In this document: one piece after another, positions 52,160-60,812 of the stretch
How positions within the stretch are numbered: the first letter of the stretch is position 1
Layout of the letters: each line of letters starts with the position of its first letter
Origin: Apopatosoma sp963618495
GTDB taxonomy: Bacteria; Bacillota; Clostridia; Oscillospirales; CAG-272
Direction of reading: 5' to 3'
Assembly (NCBI GenBank): GCA_963618495.1
Contig: CAVESF010000003.1
Coordinates: 1 to 64,000, forward strand
Length of the DNA: 64,000 nt
Position numbers and translations under genes: made by a program
Notes under the pieces: model-generated
The model's database searches: none
The model's input: only the letters and a program-made list of their open reading frames with translations
Told to the model about the DNA's origin: nothing

Positions 52160-52925
52160 TTTTCTTTTCCTCTTTTCTTTTTTTATTCTTGTATTTATAT
52201 GTGCCGAAAATAAATTTCGGTATTTTCATCATTCTGGGCAGGCGCGAGGGCTGGCAGAGAAGCCGCCAGAACCATTCGAGCCACATGGAAATAAATGCTT
52301 TCGGCGCACGTTTTGCAGTGCCTGCGTAAATATCAAGGCTTCCGCCGAGGCAGAGAAGCAGGGAAGCGCAGAGCTTTTTTCTGTTCTCATACGCCCATAT
52401 TTCCTGCGCGGGCGAGCCGAGGCAGATATAGAGAATATCGGCTTTTGCTTTGTTTATCTCATCGATAACGGCGTCGTTTTCCGCTCCGCGTTTAGCGAAA
52501 TATCCGTTGTGTGTGCCGACGATATTCAGCTCCGCATATTTTTCGCGCATCTTTTGTGCCGCGATACCCGCAACATCGGGTTTGCCGCCGAGAAAATAAA
52601 CGCGGTAACCCCTTTTTGCCGCAAGCTCAAGCATTTTTTCACCGAATTCCACACCCGCTATTTTTTCCTTTATCGGTGTGCCGAGGATTTTTGCGGCGAG
52701 GAGAACTCCTGCGCCGTCCGGCAGTATAAGTTCCGCAGAGGAGACGATATCGTGCATTTCCTTTTCCTCAATGCATTTTTGCAGGATTTCCGCATTCGGC
52801 GTATGAACGGCTGTCTGCCTTTTTTCGTCTATGGCACGCTCTGCCGCAGATACGGCATAGGAAAATGTGATATTATCAAAAAGTATGCCGCGTATATCCG
52901 TTTTTTCCAGAATCATCACATCCAA
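52149..52925 (-). CDS. WecG/TagA/CpsF-family glycosyltransferase
   Basis: This 258-residue enzyme transfers N-acetylmannosamine or a similar sugar to undecaprenyl-diphosphate-GlcNAc in wall polymer synthesis. TPNAEIL near residue 43, LPDGAGVLLAAK and LGSPAQEIW are the family motifs, and a basic C-terminal tail (KYKNKKRKEEKK) may associate with the membrane. Two ATGs lie nine bases apart at the start and neither has a strong SD. The LCP protein at 34382 could act later in the same pathway. Confidence 0.92.
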   Translation of the reverse strand: MDVMILEKTDIRGILFDNITFSYAVSAAERAIDEKRQTAVHTPNAEILQKCIEEKEMHDIVSSAELILPDGAGVLLAAKILGTPIKEKIAGVEFGEKMLELAAKRGYRVYFLGGKPDVAGIAAQKMREKYAELNIVGTHNGYFAKRGAENDAVIDEINKAKADILYICLGSPAQEIWAYENRKKLCASLLLCLGGSLDIYAGTAKRAPKAFISMWLEWFWRLLCQPSRLPRMMKIPKFIFGTYKYKNKKRKEEKKNAC

Positions 52926-53023
52926 TTTTTACTTTCTTCTATATCATATCACATTTGAGGAAAAAAAACCATAATATTTTGAAAAATATCATGGAAATTT
53001 CTAAAAGATTTGAAGTTAAAATA

Positions 53024-53052
53024 TTGAAAAGAGGGAAATATTATGCTATAAT
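53024..53052 (+). promoter_or_regulatory. Promoter for the MBL-gltX-MetRS-like block
   Basis: TTGAAA, 17 bases, TATAAT; 30 bases before the MBL gene. Confidence 0.75.
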
Positions 53053-53082
53053 ATTCAATATTTATCATGATTTGGAGGGTAT

Positions 53083-53667
53083 ATGAAGAGAAATGTATAC
53101 TGTCTGTATCCGATATGTACAAATTGCTATCTTATTTCCGACGGAGGAGAGTGCGCAGTTATCGATCCTGCATCCTCGGCGAAGCTTCTGCGCGATGAGA
53201 TAGAGAAAATCGGTGCAAAGCTGAAATACATTCTGCTCACGCACGGGCATTTTGACCATATCGGCGGCGCGGACGGGCTGAAAACTTATTTTCCGGAAGC
53301 GAAAATAATGATAAGCTCCGATGACGCGGCGATGCTTGCTGATCCGAGTATGAACGTATCCGCGCTTTTCGGAGGGGACAGCGTTTTATGCCTTTCCGGC
53401 TATGAGACTGTGGCGGACGGTGATATACTGACTCTCGGAAATGAGAAAATCTCCGTCATGGCAACGCCTGGGCACACAAAAGGCTCGCTCTGCTATATCT
53501 GCTCCGATGCCGTCTATACGGGCGATACGCTATTTGACGACGGCTACGGCAGAACCGATCTGCCGAATGCCGCACCGGAGAAGATAGAGGATTCCGTTTC
53601 GCGCATAAAGCGTATGTACGCGGGAAAAGCCGCATTCCCCGGTCACGGCGAGGGCTTCATAATATAG
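53083..53667 (+). CDS. MBL-fold hydrolase, glyoxalase II-like
   Basis: This 194-residue metallo-beta-lactamase-fold protein has the metal site HGHFDHIGG (near residue 60), further ligands in TPGHTKGS and TGDTLF, and a C-terminal FPGHGEG. This short form is common as a generic hydrolase or glyoxalase II homologue. TTGGAGGGTAT precedes the ATG. Confidence 0.9.
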   Translation: MKRNVYCLYPICTNCYLISDGGECAVIDPASSAKLLRDEIEKIGAKLKYILLTHGHFDHIGGADGLKTYFPEAKIMISSDDAAMLADPSMNVSALFGGDSVLCLSGYETVADGDILTLGNEKISVMATPGHTKGSLCYICSDAVYTGDTLFDDGYGRTDLPNAAPEKIEDSVSRIKRMYAGKAAFPGHGEGFII

Positions 53668-53694
53668 AAATCAACCGAAAGGAAATATAAATCT

Positions 53695-55362
53695 ATGGAT
53701 TACAACTATCTTGCAGAATTACTTTTCCCCGATGCTACAGAGACACCGGAGGATATGGAAAAGCGCTTTCCGAAGAGAGAGCTTCCCGAGGGAGCTGTCG
53801 TTTCGAGAATGGCGCCCAGCCCCACAGGCTTTGTCCATCTCGGCAATCTCATGCAGGGACTGACCTCCGAGCGCCTTGCTCACCAGAGCGGCGGCATCAT
53901 GTATCTGCGCGTTGAGGACACGGATGCAAAGCGCGAGGTAAAGGGAGCGACGGAAACGCTTATCGAGATGCTTTCGCACTACGGCATTTTTTTCGATGAG
54001 GGTGCGGCTCTCGACGAAAACGGGAAAATATACGATAAGGGAATATACGGTCCCTATAAGCAGAGTCAGCGTGCTTCCATCTATCATGTGTACGCAAAGA
54101 AGCTTGTGAAGGAGGGAAAGGCTTATCCTTGTTTCTGCACAGAGGAGGAGCTTGAGCGTTTCCATGCCGAGCAGGAATCCGAGAAAGCCAATTTCGGTTA
54201 CTACGGCAAATGGGCAAAATGGAGAGACCGCCCGATAGAGGATATCGAAGCGGAACTCAAGGCGGGGAAAGAATGGGTACTCCGTTTCCGCAGTACTGGA
54301 AGCATAGAGCATAAATTCAAATATCACGACCTAATCAAGGGTGATGTGGATATTACGGAAAACGATATAGACCATGTGCTCTTGAAGAGCGACGGCATAC
54401 CGACATATCATTTCGCTCATGCGGTGGACGACCATCTGATGGGAACGACCCATGTTGTGCGCGGAGACGAATGGCTTGCAAGCCTGCCTTTTCATATACA
54501 GCTTTTCGCCGCACTTGGTCACAAGCTGCCGAAATATGTTCATATAGGCACTCTGATGAAAATGGACGGAAACTCCAAGCGCAAGCTTTCCAAGCGCAAG
54601 GATCCCGAGCTTGCACTCTCATACTACAAATCCGATGGCTATCCCACGGAGAGCGTTGCCGAATATATAATGACCATCCTCAATTCCAATTTTGAGGACT
54701 GGAGAAGAGCAAATCCCGACGCGCCGTTGGGCGATTTCAAATTCACCACAAAGAAGATGAACGCCGCAGGTTCGCTCTTTGACCTTGCCAAGCTCTGTGA
54801 TGTTTCCAAGAATATAATCTCCCGCTGGAGCGCAGAGAAAGTTTACGATGAGACGGCAGAGTGGGCAAAGGAATTTGACGAAGAGTTTTACGGAGAATTT
54901 ACTGCAAACCCCGATTTCACAAAGGCTGTGCTCGCCATAGGCAGAGGCGGAAACAAGCCGCGTAAGGACTTTGCCGTATGGAGCGAAGTCAAGGGCTATA
55001 TGGGCTTCATGTTCGACAAGTATTACAATGCAGAGGGAGAATATCCGCAGGACTTTGAGCCTGCGCTTATCGCCGATGTGCTGAAATCTTATCTTGCCGC
55101 ATACAGACCCGAGGACGACCAAAGCGCATGGTTTGACAAGATGAAAGATGTGGCGGAAAAATTCGGCTTTGCCCGCGAGATGAAAGAATACAAGGCAAAT
55201 CACGAGGCTTACAAGGGAAGCATAGGCAATATAAGCTCTTTTGTCCGCGTGGCGATAACCGGCAAGCAGAATGCGCCCGACCTTTATACGGTGATGAACA
55301 TTCTCGGCGAAAGCAAGTCGAGAGAGCGAATAGAAAAACAGATAGAAAGACTGGGAGGCTAA
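53695..55362 (+). CDS. gltX: Glutamate--tRNA ligase
   Basis: This enzyme charges tRNA-Glu. It is 555 residues, longer than the typical 470-500, with the HIGH-equivalent SPTGFVHLGNL at about residue 42 and KLSKRKD at about 303. The extra length is mostly in the C-terminal half. Whether it also charges tRNA-Gln depends on a gatCAB elsewhere. The stop is one base before the next gene. Confidence 0.95.
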   Translation: MDYNYLAELLFPDATETPEDMEKRFPKRELPEGAVVSRMAPSPTGFVHLGNLMQGLTSERLAHQSGGIMYLRVEDTDAKREVKGATETLIEMLSHYGIFFDEGAALDENGKIYDKGIYGPYKQSQRASIYHVYAKKLVKEGKAYPCFCTEEELERFHAEQESEKANFGYYGKWAKWRDRPIEDIEAELKAGKEWVLRFRSTGSIEHKFKYHDLIKGDVDITENDIDHVLLKSDGIPTYHFAHAVDDHLMGTTHVVRGDEWLASLPFHIQLFAALGHKLPKYVHIGTLMKMDGNSKRKLSKRKDPELALSYYKSDGYPTESVAEYIMTILNSNFEDWRRANPDAPLGDFKFTTKKMNAAGSLFDLAKLCDVSKNIISRWSAEKVYDETAEWAKEFDEEFYGEFTANPDFTKAVLAIGRGGNKPRKDFAVWSEVKGYMGFMFDKYYNAEGEYPQDFEPALIADVLKSYLAAYRPEDDQSAWFDKMKDVAEKFGFAREMKEYKANHEAYKGSIGNISSFVRVAITGKQNAPDLYTVMNILGESKSRERIEKQIERLGG

Positions 55363-55363
55363 C

Positions 55364-57322
55364 ATGACAGACAGACCGAAATTTCCAAAACGCGCGCTGA
55401 TAACGGCGGGCATGCCTTACGGAAGCAAGGAGCTTCACTTCGGGCATGTGGGAGGCGTTTTCGTTCATGCAGATGCTTTCGCGCGTTTCCTGCGCGACAG
55501 AATAGGCAAAGACAATGTTATTTTCGTCTCGGGTACGGACTGCTACGGCTCTCCTATCGTCGAGAAATACAAGAGTCTCACGGCAGACGGCTCTTTCAAG
55601 GGCAGTATCATAGATTTCGTGCAGTACAATCACGACAAGCAGGCGCAGACGCTGGATGATTATCTCATCAGTCCATCGCTTTTTGCGGCGAGTGCGCTCG
55701 GCGAGAGCGGGAAAATTCACACGGAGTACAGCGCGGAATTTTTTGAGAAGCTGGCGGAGTCCGGTGCGCTCATTCGCCTTTCCACAAAGCAGTTTTACGA
55801 TGAGAAGTATCAGACATTCCTCAACGGCAGACAGGTCACGGGAAGATGCCCGATAGAGGGCTGTAAATCCGAGGTCGGCTATGCAGACGAATGTTCGCTC
55901 GGTCACCAGTATTTCCCCGAGGAGTTGATAGCGCCGATCAGCACGCTTTCCGGCGAGCGCCCCGTGCTGAAAAATGTTGAAAACTGGTATTTCGATCTCG
56001 AGAAATACATGGATTTCCTGACAAAAATGATGGATGAGAAAGACGCCACAGAAAATCTCCGCAAGACAACATCGCTTGCCTGCCGCGAATTTCTCAAAAA
56101 TCCGATAATATACGCGAAGCTTGACGATGCCGATGTGATAAAGGAAAAACTCGCTTCATTCCCGTGCAGATACGAGGAAGAGGAATCGCGCAAGATGCTC
56201 CGCATAATATTCGACAAGCTTGCGGACAGGGAAGCGGCTTGCGAGCTTCTTTCGGAGGCGCAGATACGCTTACGTACAGGCAAAACGCTCGTTCCTTTCC
56301 GCCTTTCCGGCAATATCGACTGGGGCGTTCCCGTTCCTGAAAAGGACGGCATAAAGGGACTTACTTTCTGGGTATGGCCCGAGTCGCTCTGGGCGCCTAT
56401 CTCTTTTACGCAGACATATCTCGAGAGCATAGGACACAGCCGCGACGAATGGAAAGACTACTGGTGCGATGATGACGCGATAGTTTATCAGTTTATCGGC
56501 GAGGACAATATCTATTTCTATCACCTTGCCGAAATGGCGATGTTTGAGGCGATAAACGAAGCGGGCGGCTATGATAAGAAATTCAGAATGCCGAGAATAA
56601 TCGCAAACAAGCATCTGCTTTTCTTCGATAAAAAAGCAAGTAGCAGCGGCAAGATAAAGCCGCCTATGGCAAGCGAACTGCTGAAATATTATTCTGCAGA
56701 GCAGCTTCGTGCGCACTTCCTCGGACTTGCGCTCGGACTTTCCAATGCGCCTTTCCAGCCGAAAGTTTATAATCCGAATGCGGACGAAAAGGCTCCCGAT
56801 CCCGCCTGCGGCGAATGGAATATGTTCACAAACATACTCAATCGTGCTACGAGAACGCTTTTCTATTCCTTCCAGAAATATAACGATGGAAATCAGGTGA
56901 TACCGCGCGGCGAGGTTAGCCCTGTCGTAAAGGCGGCGGCAGACGCAGCTATAGTGAAATATGAAAATCACATGGCAAATCAGAGCTTCCATCAGGTTAT
57001 ATACACTCTTGATGAGTATTTCCGCCTGATAAATAAGGAAATCTCCGCTTCATTCAAGCAGGTCGGCGATAATTTCAGCAAGGAAGCTTTCAATCGGGCT
57101 GTTATCGACGCCGTGCATATGGTAAAGACGGCAACTGTGCTTGCGCACCCGATAGCGCCTAAGTCCACAGAGGCTGTTATGAAATTCATGAACATGCCCG
57201 AAGAGGTATTCTCATGGGACAATATTTTTGACAGCGTGGACAAGATAACGGAAGAGGGACACAAATTCAGTTTCCTCGAGCCAAGAAGCGATTTCTATAC
57301 CAAGCCCGAGTGGCAGTATTGA
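55364..57322 (+). CDS. MetRS-like class I tRNA ligase with divergent KMSKS loop
   Basis: This 652-residue protein follows the MetRS layout: HFGH at residues 25-28 for HIGH, SGTDCYGSP for the Met-site region, a zinc knob GRCPIEGCKSEVG with further Cys at ECSLGH, and a helical anticodon-binding part. The KMSKS position reads KKASSSGKIKPP, so the second Lys and the usual Met are lost. It may be a functioning divergent MetRS or a paralogue with another job. No other metG is visible here. It is one base after gltX. Confidence 0.85.
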   Translation: MTDRPKFPKRALITAGMPYGSKELHFGHVGGVFVHADAFARFLRDRIGKDNVIFVSGTDCYGSPIVEKYKSLTADGSFKGSIIDFVQYNHDKQAQTLDDYLISPSLFAASALGESGKIHTEYSAEFFEKLAESGALIRLSTKQFYDEKYQTFLNGRQVTGRCPIEGCKSEVGYADECSLGHQYFPEELIAPISTLSGERPVLKNVENWYFDLEKYMDFLTKMMDEKDATENLRKTTSLACREFLKNPIIYAKLDDADVIKEKLASFPCRYEEEESRKMLRIIFDKLADREAACELLSEAQIRLRTGKTLVPFRLSGNIDWGVPVPEKDGIKGLTFWVWPESLWAPISFTQTYLESIGHSRDEWKDYWCDDDAIVYQFIGEDNIYFYHLAEMAMFEAINEAGGYDKKFRMPRIIANKHLLFFDKKASSSGKIKPPMASELLKYYSAEQLRAHFLGLALGLSNAPFQPKVYNPNADEKAPDPACGEWNMFTNILNRATRTLFYSFQKYNDGNQVIPRGEVSPVVKAAADAAIVKYENHMANQSFHQVIYTLDEYFRLINKEISASFKQVGDNFSKEAFNRAVIDAVHMVKTATVLAHPIAPKSTEAVMKFMNMPEEVFSWDNIFDSVDKITEEGHKFSFLEPRSDFYTKPEWQY

Positions 57323-57330
57323 GGTGGCAT

Positions 57331-57972
57331 ATGAATATCGAAAAAACAATAAAAGCACTCGAAAAGCATCATATGCAGGTATATTTTGTCGCAAATGCGG
57401 CAGAAGCAAAGGAAAAGGTGCTTTCGCTTATTCCCGCGGGCGCGACGGTGGCAAACGGCGGCAGTATGACGCTGGTTGATTCCGGTATAATCGACGCGGT
57501 GAAGAGCGGAGAATACAGATACCTTGACAAAAATATGCAGGGTCTCTCCGAGGATGAAAAGAACCGGCGTCTCGGCGAGATAATGACCTGTGATTACTTT
57601 CTTTCAAGCTCAAATGCGATAACGGAAAACGGCGAACTCTACAATGTGGACGGCACATCAAACCGTGTGAACGCATTGCTCTACGGACCGAAAAAGGTGA
57701 TAATCGTGGCGGGAATAAACAAGATTGTTCCCGACCTCGAATCCGCTGTGCGCAGAGTAAAAGAGATAGCCGCGCCGAAAAACTGCAAACGTTTAAACTG
57801 CAATACCTACTGTTTCCACAAGGGGCACTGCGTTTCGCTTGATCGCGGCGGCGATATGGCAGACGGCTGCGCCAGCGATGCGCGAATCTGCTGCAACTAC
57901 ACGGTGATGGCATCACAGCGCCTGCACGACAGGGTGAAAGTAATCCTCGTAAACGAAGAACTCGGATATTGA
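57331..57972 (+). CDS. LUD-domain protein (LutC/YkgG-like)
   Basis: This 213-residue protein has the LUD domain (TVANGGSMTLVDSGI near residue 35, FLSSSNAITENGELYN). Stand-alone LUD proteins are linked to lactate or organic-acid oxidation, but the partners LutA and LutB are absent. The C-terminal third has a Cys-rich stretch (NCKRLNCNTYC). GAGGTGG precedes the ATG. Confidence 0.88.
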   Translation: MNIEKTIKALEKHHMQVYFVANAAEAKEKVLSLIPAGATVANGGSMTLVDSGIIDAVKSGEYRYLDKNMQGLSEDEKNRRLGEIMTCDYFLSSSNAITENGELYNVDGTSNRVNALLYGPKKVIIVAGINKIVPDLESAVRRVKEIAAPKNCKRLNCNTYCFHKGHCVSLDRGGDMADGCASDARICCNYTVMASQRLHDRVKVILVNEELGY

Positions 57973-58152
57973 ATTCTTGAGGGTACGCTTGAAGTACTTC
58001 CGCGACCGTTTGCCTCACAGATTTTTGTGGGCGAGACGGAAAATATTTATTCCAATCCGAAAATAATCGACTATAGCGGAGATATTCCGAAAGATGTTAC
58101 TGAAAACTATATCATAACAAAAGGAAAAATAGGCACTCTTACTGTCTGCTGA
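57973..58152 (+). other. In-frame open stretch after the LUD stop
   Basis: Following TGA at 57970, 59 codons stay open in the same frame and encode a plausible peptide with PRPFASQIFVGETENIYSNP near its start. There is no ATG and no ribosome site. It could be a gene relic or, less likely, a readthrough extension. Confidence 0.3.
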
Positions 58153-58167
58153 AAACACAACTGAAGC

Positions 58168-58206
58168 AAAAAGCTTCGGGAAGGAACCCCCTTTCCGAAG
58201 CTTTTC
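58168..58206. terminator. Bidirectional terminator between LUD and TetR genes
   Basis: AAAAGCTTCGG pairs with CCGAAGCTTTT, with further pairing inside; TTTTCATTTTTATT follows. Confidence 0.85.
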
Positions 58207-58228
58207 ATTTTTATTGCTTTTGTTGCGT

Positions 58229-58822
58229 TTATGCCTGCTCGCCATCCGCGGGATTTTGGGTTCGCCTTTCGATGAAGAGGCGAAGCCACCGTTGCGTATA
58301 TGCGTACAGGTCGTCGAGCTGAACGTTCGAAAGTCCGCGGCAGTATTTTACATATTCGCAGAGCAGTCCGTTTACAAAAACGGCGATATCAAGGTCCAGA
58401 TATTCCTTGTTTTTTACGTGTTTATCATTGTTGCAAAGCTCCAAAAACTTGTTAGTCGCGATTGAAGTCAGCTTTTTTGCCGTGAAGATGAAGTCATTGG
58501 AGCGGCAGAGCAATTTGTAGTTTTCGTCGTTTTCGCGGATATACCGAAAAAAGATTTCCGCAAATTTCTCGGCATTCTCGGCTTCAAGCAGCGTAGTATT
58601 ATTGAAAAAACGGTCTATGAGCTCGTTTTCATAGTCCTGTGCGATACTGTAGGCATCGTCGTAATGCGAATAGAAGGTGCTGCGGCTGATATCCGCCCTC
58701 TCGCAAAGCTCTTTTACCGAAATGCGCGATATTTCCTTGTATTCCGAGAGCATTTCTGCAAACACGCTCTTGATAATACGTTTTGTTTTGACTGATGACC
58801 TGTTGAGATTTTTGACTTTCAT
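58229..58822 (-). CDS. TetR-family transcriptional repressor
   Basis: This 197-residue protein has an N-terminal TetR helix-turn-helix (residues about 15-60: ISVKELCERADISRSTFYSH) and an all-helical ligand domain. The start is MKVKNL with AAAGGAAAA upstream. It is divergent from the two-ATPase ABC transporter and probably represses both; the shared CAACAGTGTT motifs are the likely operator. Confidence 0.9.
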   Translation of the reverse strand: MKVKNLNRSSVKTKRIIKSVFAEMLSEYKEISRISVKELCERADISRSTFYSHYDDAYSIAQDYENELIDRFFNNTTLLEAENAEKFAEIFFRYIRENDENYKLLCRSNDFIFTAKKLTSIATNKFLELCNNDKHVKNKEYLDLDIAVFVNGLLCEYVKYCRGLSNVQLDDLYAYTQRWLRLFIERRTQNPADGEQA

Positions 58823-58906
58823 TATATTTTCCTTTACAATTTTATGGTCAGTGTACATATTTTTACATTGACCATGATTTTGCTCTTTAATTTTGTCTGC
58901 AAGCTT

Positions 58907-58935
58907 ATTATAATACAACAGTGTTGAGATGTCAA
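58907..58935 (-). promoter_or_regulatory. Consensus tetR promoter with operator-like repeats
   Basis: On the minus strand TTGACA, 17 bases, TATAAT. The spacer contains a CAACAGTGTTG near-palindrome, and CAACAGTGTT recurs at 58933. A plus-strand TATAAT at 58909-58914 overlaps the same -10, so one bound repressor could block both directions. Confidence 0.75.
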
Positions 58936-58968
58936 CAGTGTTTAAAAAAATAAAACAGGAGGAAACAT

Positions 58969-59901
58969 ATGCACACGATAGAAGTGGAGCATCTGACAAA
59001 GGATTACGGCTCCGGCCGCGGCGTATTTGATGTCAGCATAGCTGTAGGCAAAGGCGAAGTTTTCGGCTTTCTCGGACCGAACGGCGCAGGCAAATCGACG
59101 ACCATCCGTCATCTGATGGGCTTTTCAAAGCCGCAGAGCGGAAGCACAAAAATCGAAGGTATGGAAACCTTCTCTCACTATTCGCAGGTGCTGAACCGCG
59201 TAGGCTATATCCCCGGCGAGATTGCGCTGCCTGCGGGACTTACGGGATGGGAATTTATCAGGATGATGCAGAATCTTCAGAAGATTCACAATGAAGAACG
59301 GCTTGAAGCCATGCGAAATCTTTTTGAACTGGACGACGAGGCTCTTCGCGGAGATACGAAGCGCATGAGTCTGGGCGTCAAGAGAAAGCTGGCTGTGGTA
59401 GCGGCGTTCATGTCCGACCCCGAAGTGCTGATTCTGGATGAACCGACAAGCGGACTAGACCCTGTAATGCAGGAAAATTTCATTCGTTTCATTCATGAGG
59501 AAAAGAAGCGCGGCAAGACGATTCTCCTCTCCAGCCATATTTTCTCGGAGATAGATTCAACATGCGACCGCATCGCCATCATCAAGGACGGGCGCATCGT
59601 ATCGCAATTTGTGGCGGATGATTTGCGCCATGCCTCGCGCAAATATTATACCGTCACATTTGCCGATGCGGCATCGAAAAAGGAATTTCTGAAAAAAGCC
59701 GCATCGATGTCCTCGTTCCGTCTGCTCAGCGATGAAGAGAAAGAGACATATCTCTCGGTAGAGGACAGCGACCTCAATGCGCTAATCGCATTGCTTGCGG
59801 CGGCGCATACGGTCACATTCAGCAATAGGCGTGAGACGCTGGAGGATTACTTCCTTAAGTTCTATAAGGAAGAAAAGGATTTTGGAGGTGCTTTGAAATG
59901 A
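58969..59901 (+). CDS. ABC transporter ATP-binding protein 1
   Basis: This 310-residue ATPase has GPNGAGKST (near residue 36), a degenerate signature MSLGVKRK in place of LSGGQ, and Walker B VLILDEPTSG. A C-terminal regulatory extension follows. It pairs with the next ATPase as a heterodimer. AGGAGG precedes the ATG. Confidence 0.92.
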   Translation: MHTIEVEHLTKDYGSGRGVFDVSIAVGKGEVFGFLGPNGAGKSTTIRHLMGFSKPQSGSTKIEGMETFSHYSQVLNRVGYIPGEIALPAGLTGWEFIRMMQNLQKIHNEERLEAMRNLFELDDEALRGDTKRMSLGVKRKLAVVAAFMSDPEVLILDEPTSGLDPVMQENFIRFIHEEKKRGKTILLSSHIFSEIDSTCDRIAIIKDGRIVSQFVADDLRHASRKYYTVTFADAASKKEFLKKAASMSSFRLLSDEEKETYLSVEDSDLNALIALLAAAHTVTFSNRRETLEDYFLKFYKEEKDFGGALK

Positions 59902-60812
59902 GCGTAATCGAATGCAGACAGCTGACAAAGGATTTCGGCGAGGGACGCGGCATTTTCGACATCGACCTTAATATCGAAAAAGGAGAGATGGTCGGCTTCG
60001 TTGGTACAAACGGAAGCGGCAAGACGACGACCATGCGAAATATCCTCGGATTTCTCAAGCCGAGTTCGGGTTATGTCGGCGTAAACGGGCTTTCCTCATG
60101 GGAACACGCGAGCGAGATAGCGAAGAGCATAGGTTATGTGCCCGGAGAGATAGCTTTCCCAGACTTAAAAACAGGCATTGATTTTCTGCGCTGTCAGGCG
60201 GAATTTCTCTCGCTTAAGGATATGAGCTACGCAAACGAGCTTATAGAGCGACTTCAGCTTGACCCGCGCGCAAACCTCAAGAGGATGAGCAAAGGTATGA
60301 AGCAGAAAACTGCGCTTGTGGCGGCGCTCATGAACGACGCGCCCATTATACTTCTTGATGAGCCGACAACGGGACTTGACCCGCTGATGAGAATAACATT
60401 CCTTGATATCATAAAGGAAGAACACCGCAAGGGCAAGACGGTTTTTATGAGCAGTCACAGCTTTGAGGAACTGGAGAGCACCTGCGACCGCGTGGCGCTC
60501 ATAAGCGACGGACATATCGTCGATATATGCCGTATGAGCGATATCACAAACCGTCCCGTAAAGGAATTCAAGATAGAATTTCATACGGAAGCGGACTACA
60601 AGAAATTTCTCGGCGAGAGATATGAGGTTATCCGCCGCCAGCCGCAGTATAATCAGGCGACGATACGCATTTCCGCAAGCGAAACGGCGGCGCTCCTCGG
60701 ATCGCTCAAGGGCTATAATGTAAAGTTTATTTCGGAGTTGCCATATACTCTGGAAATGCATTTCAAAAAAATATTATTTGATAAAAAGGAGAACGAAAGC
60801 AATGTTCAGTAA
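59898..60812 (+). CDS. ABC transporter ATP-binding protein 2
   Basis: This 304-residue ATPase has GTNGSGKTT and Walker B IILLDEPTTG, and the signature is MSKGMKQKT. Both signature motifs of the pair deviate from LSGGQ. It overlaps the first ATPase by four bases and the permease by 11. Confidence 0.92.
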   Translation: MSVIECRQLTKDFGEGRGIFDIDLNIEKGEMVGFVGTNGSGKTTTMRNILGFLKPSSGYVGVNGLSSWEHASEIAKSIGYVPGEIAFPDLKTGIDFLRCQAEFLSLKDMSYANELIERLQLDPRANLKRMSKGMKQKTALVAALMNDAPIILLDEPTTGLDPLMRITFLDIIKEEHRKGKTVFMSSHSFEELESTCDRVALISDGHIVDICRMSDITNRPVKEFKIEFHTEADYKKFLGERYEVIRRQPQYNQATIRISASETAALLGSLKGYNVKFISELPYTLEMHFKKILFDKKENESNVQ

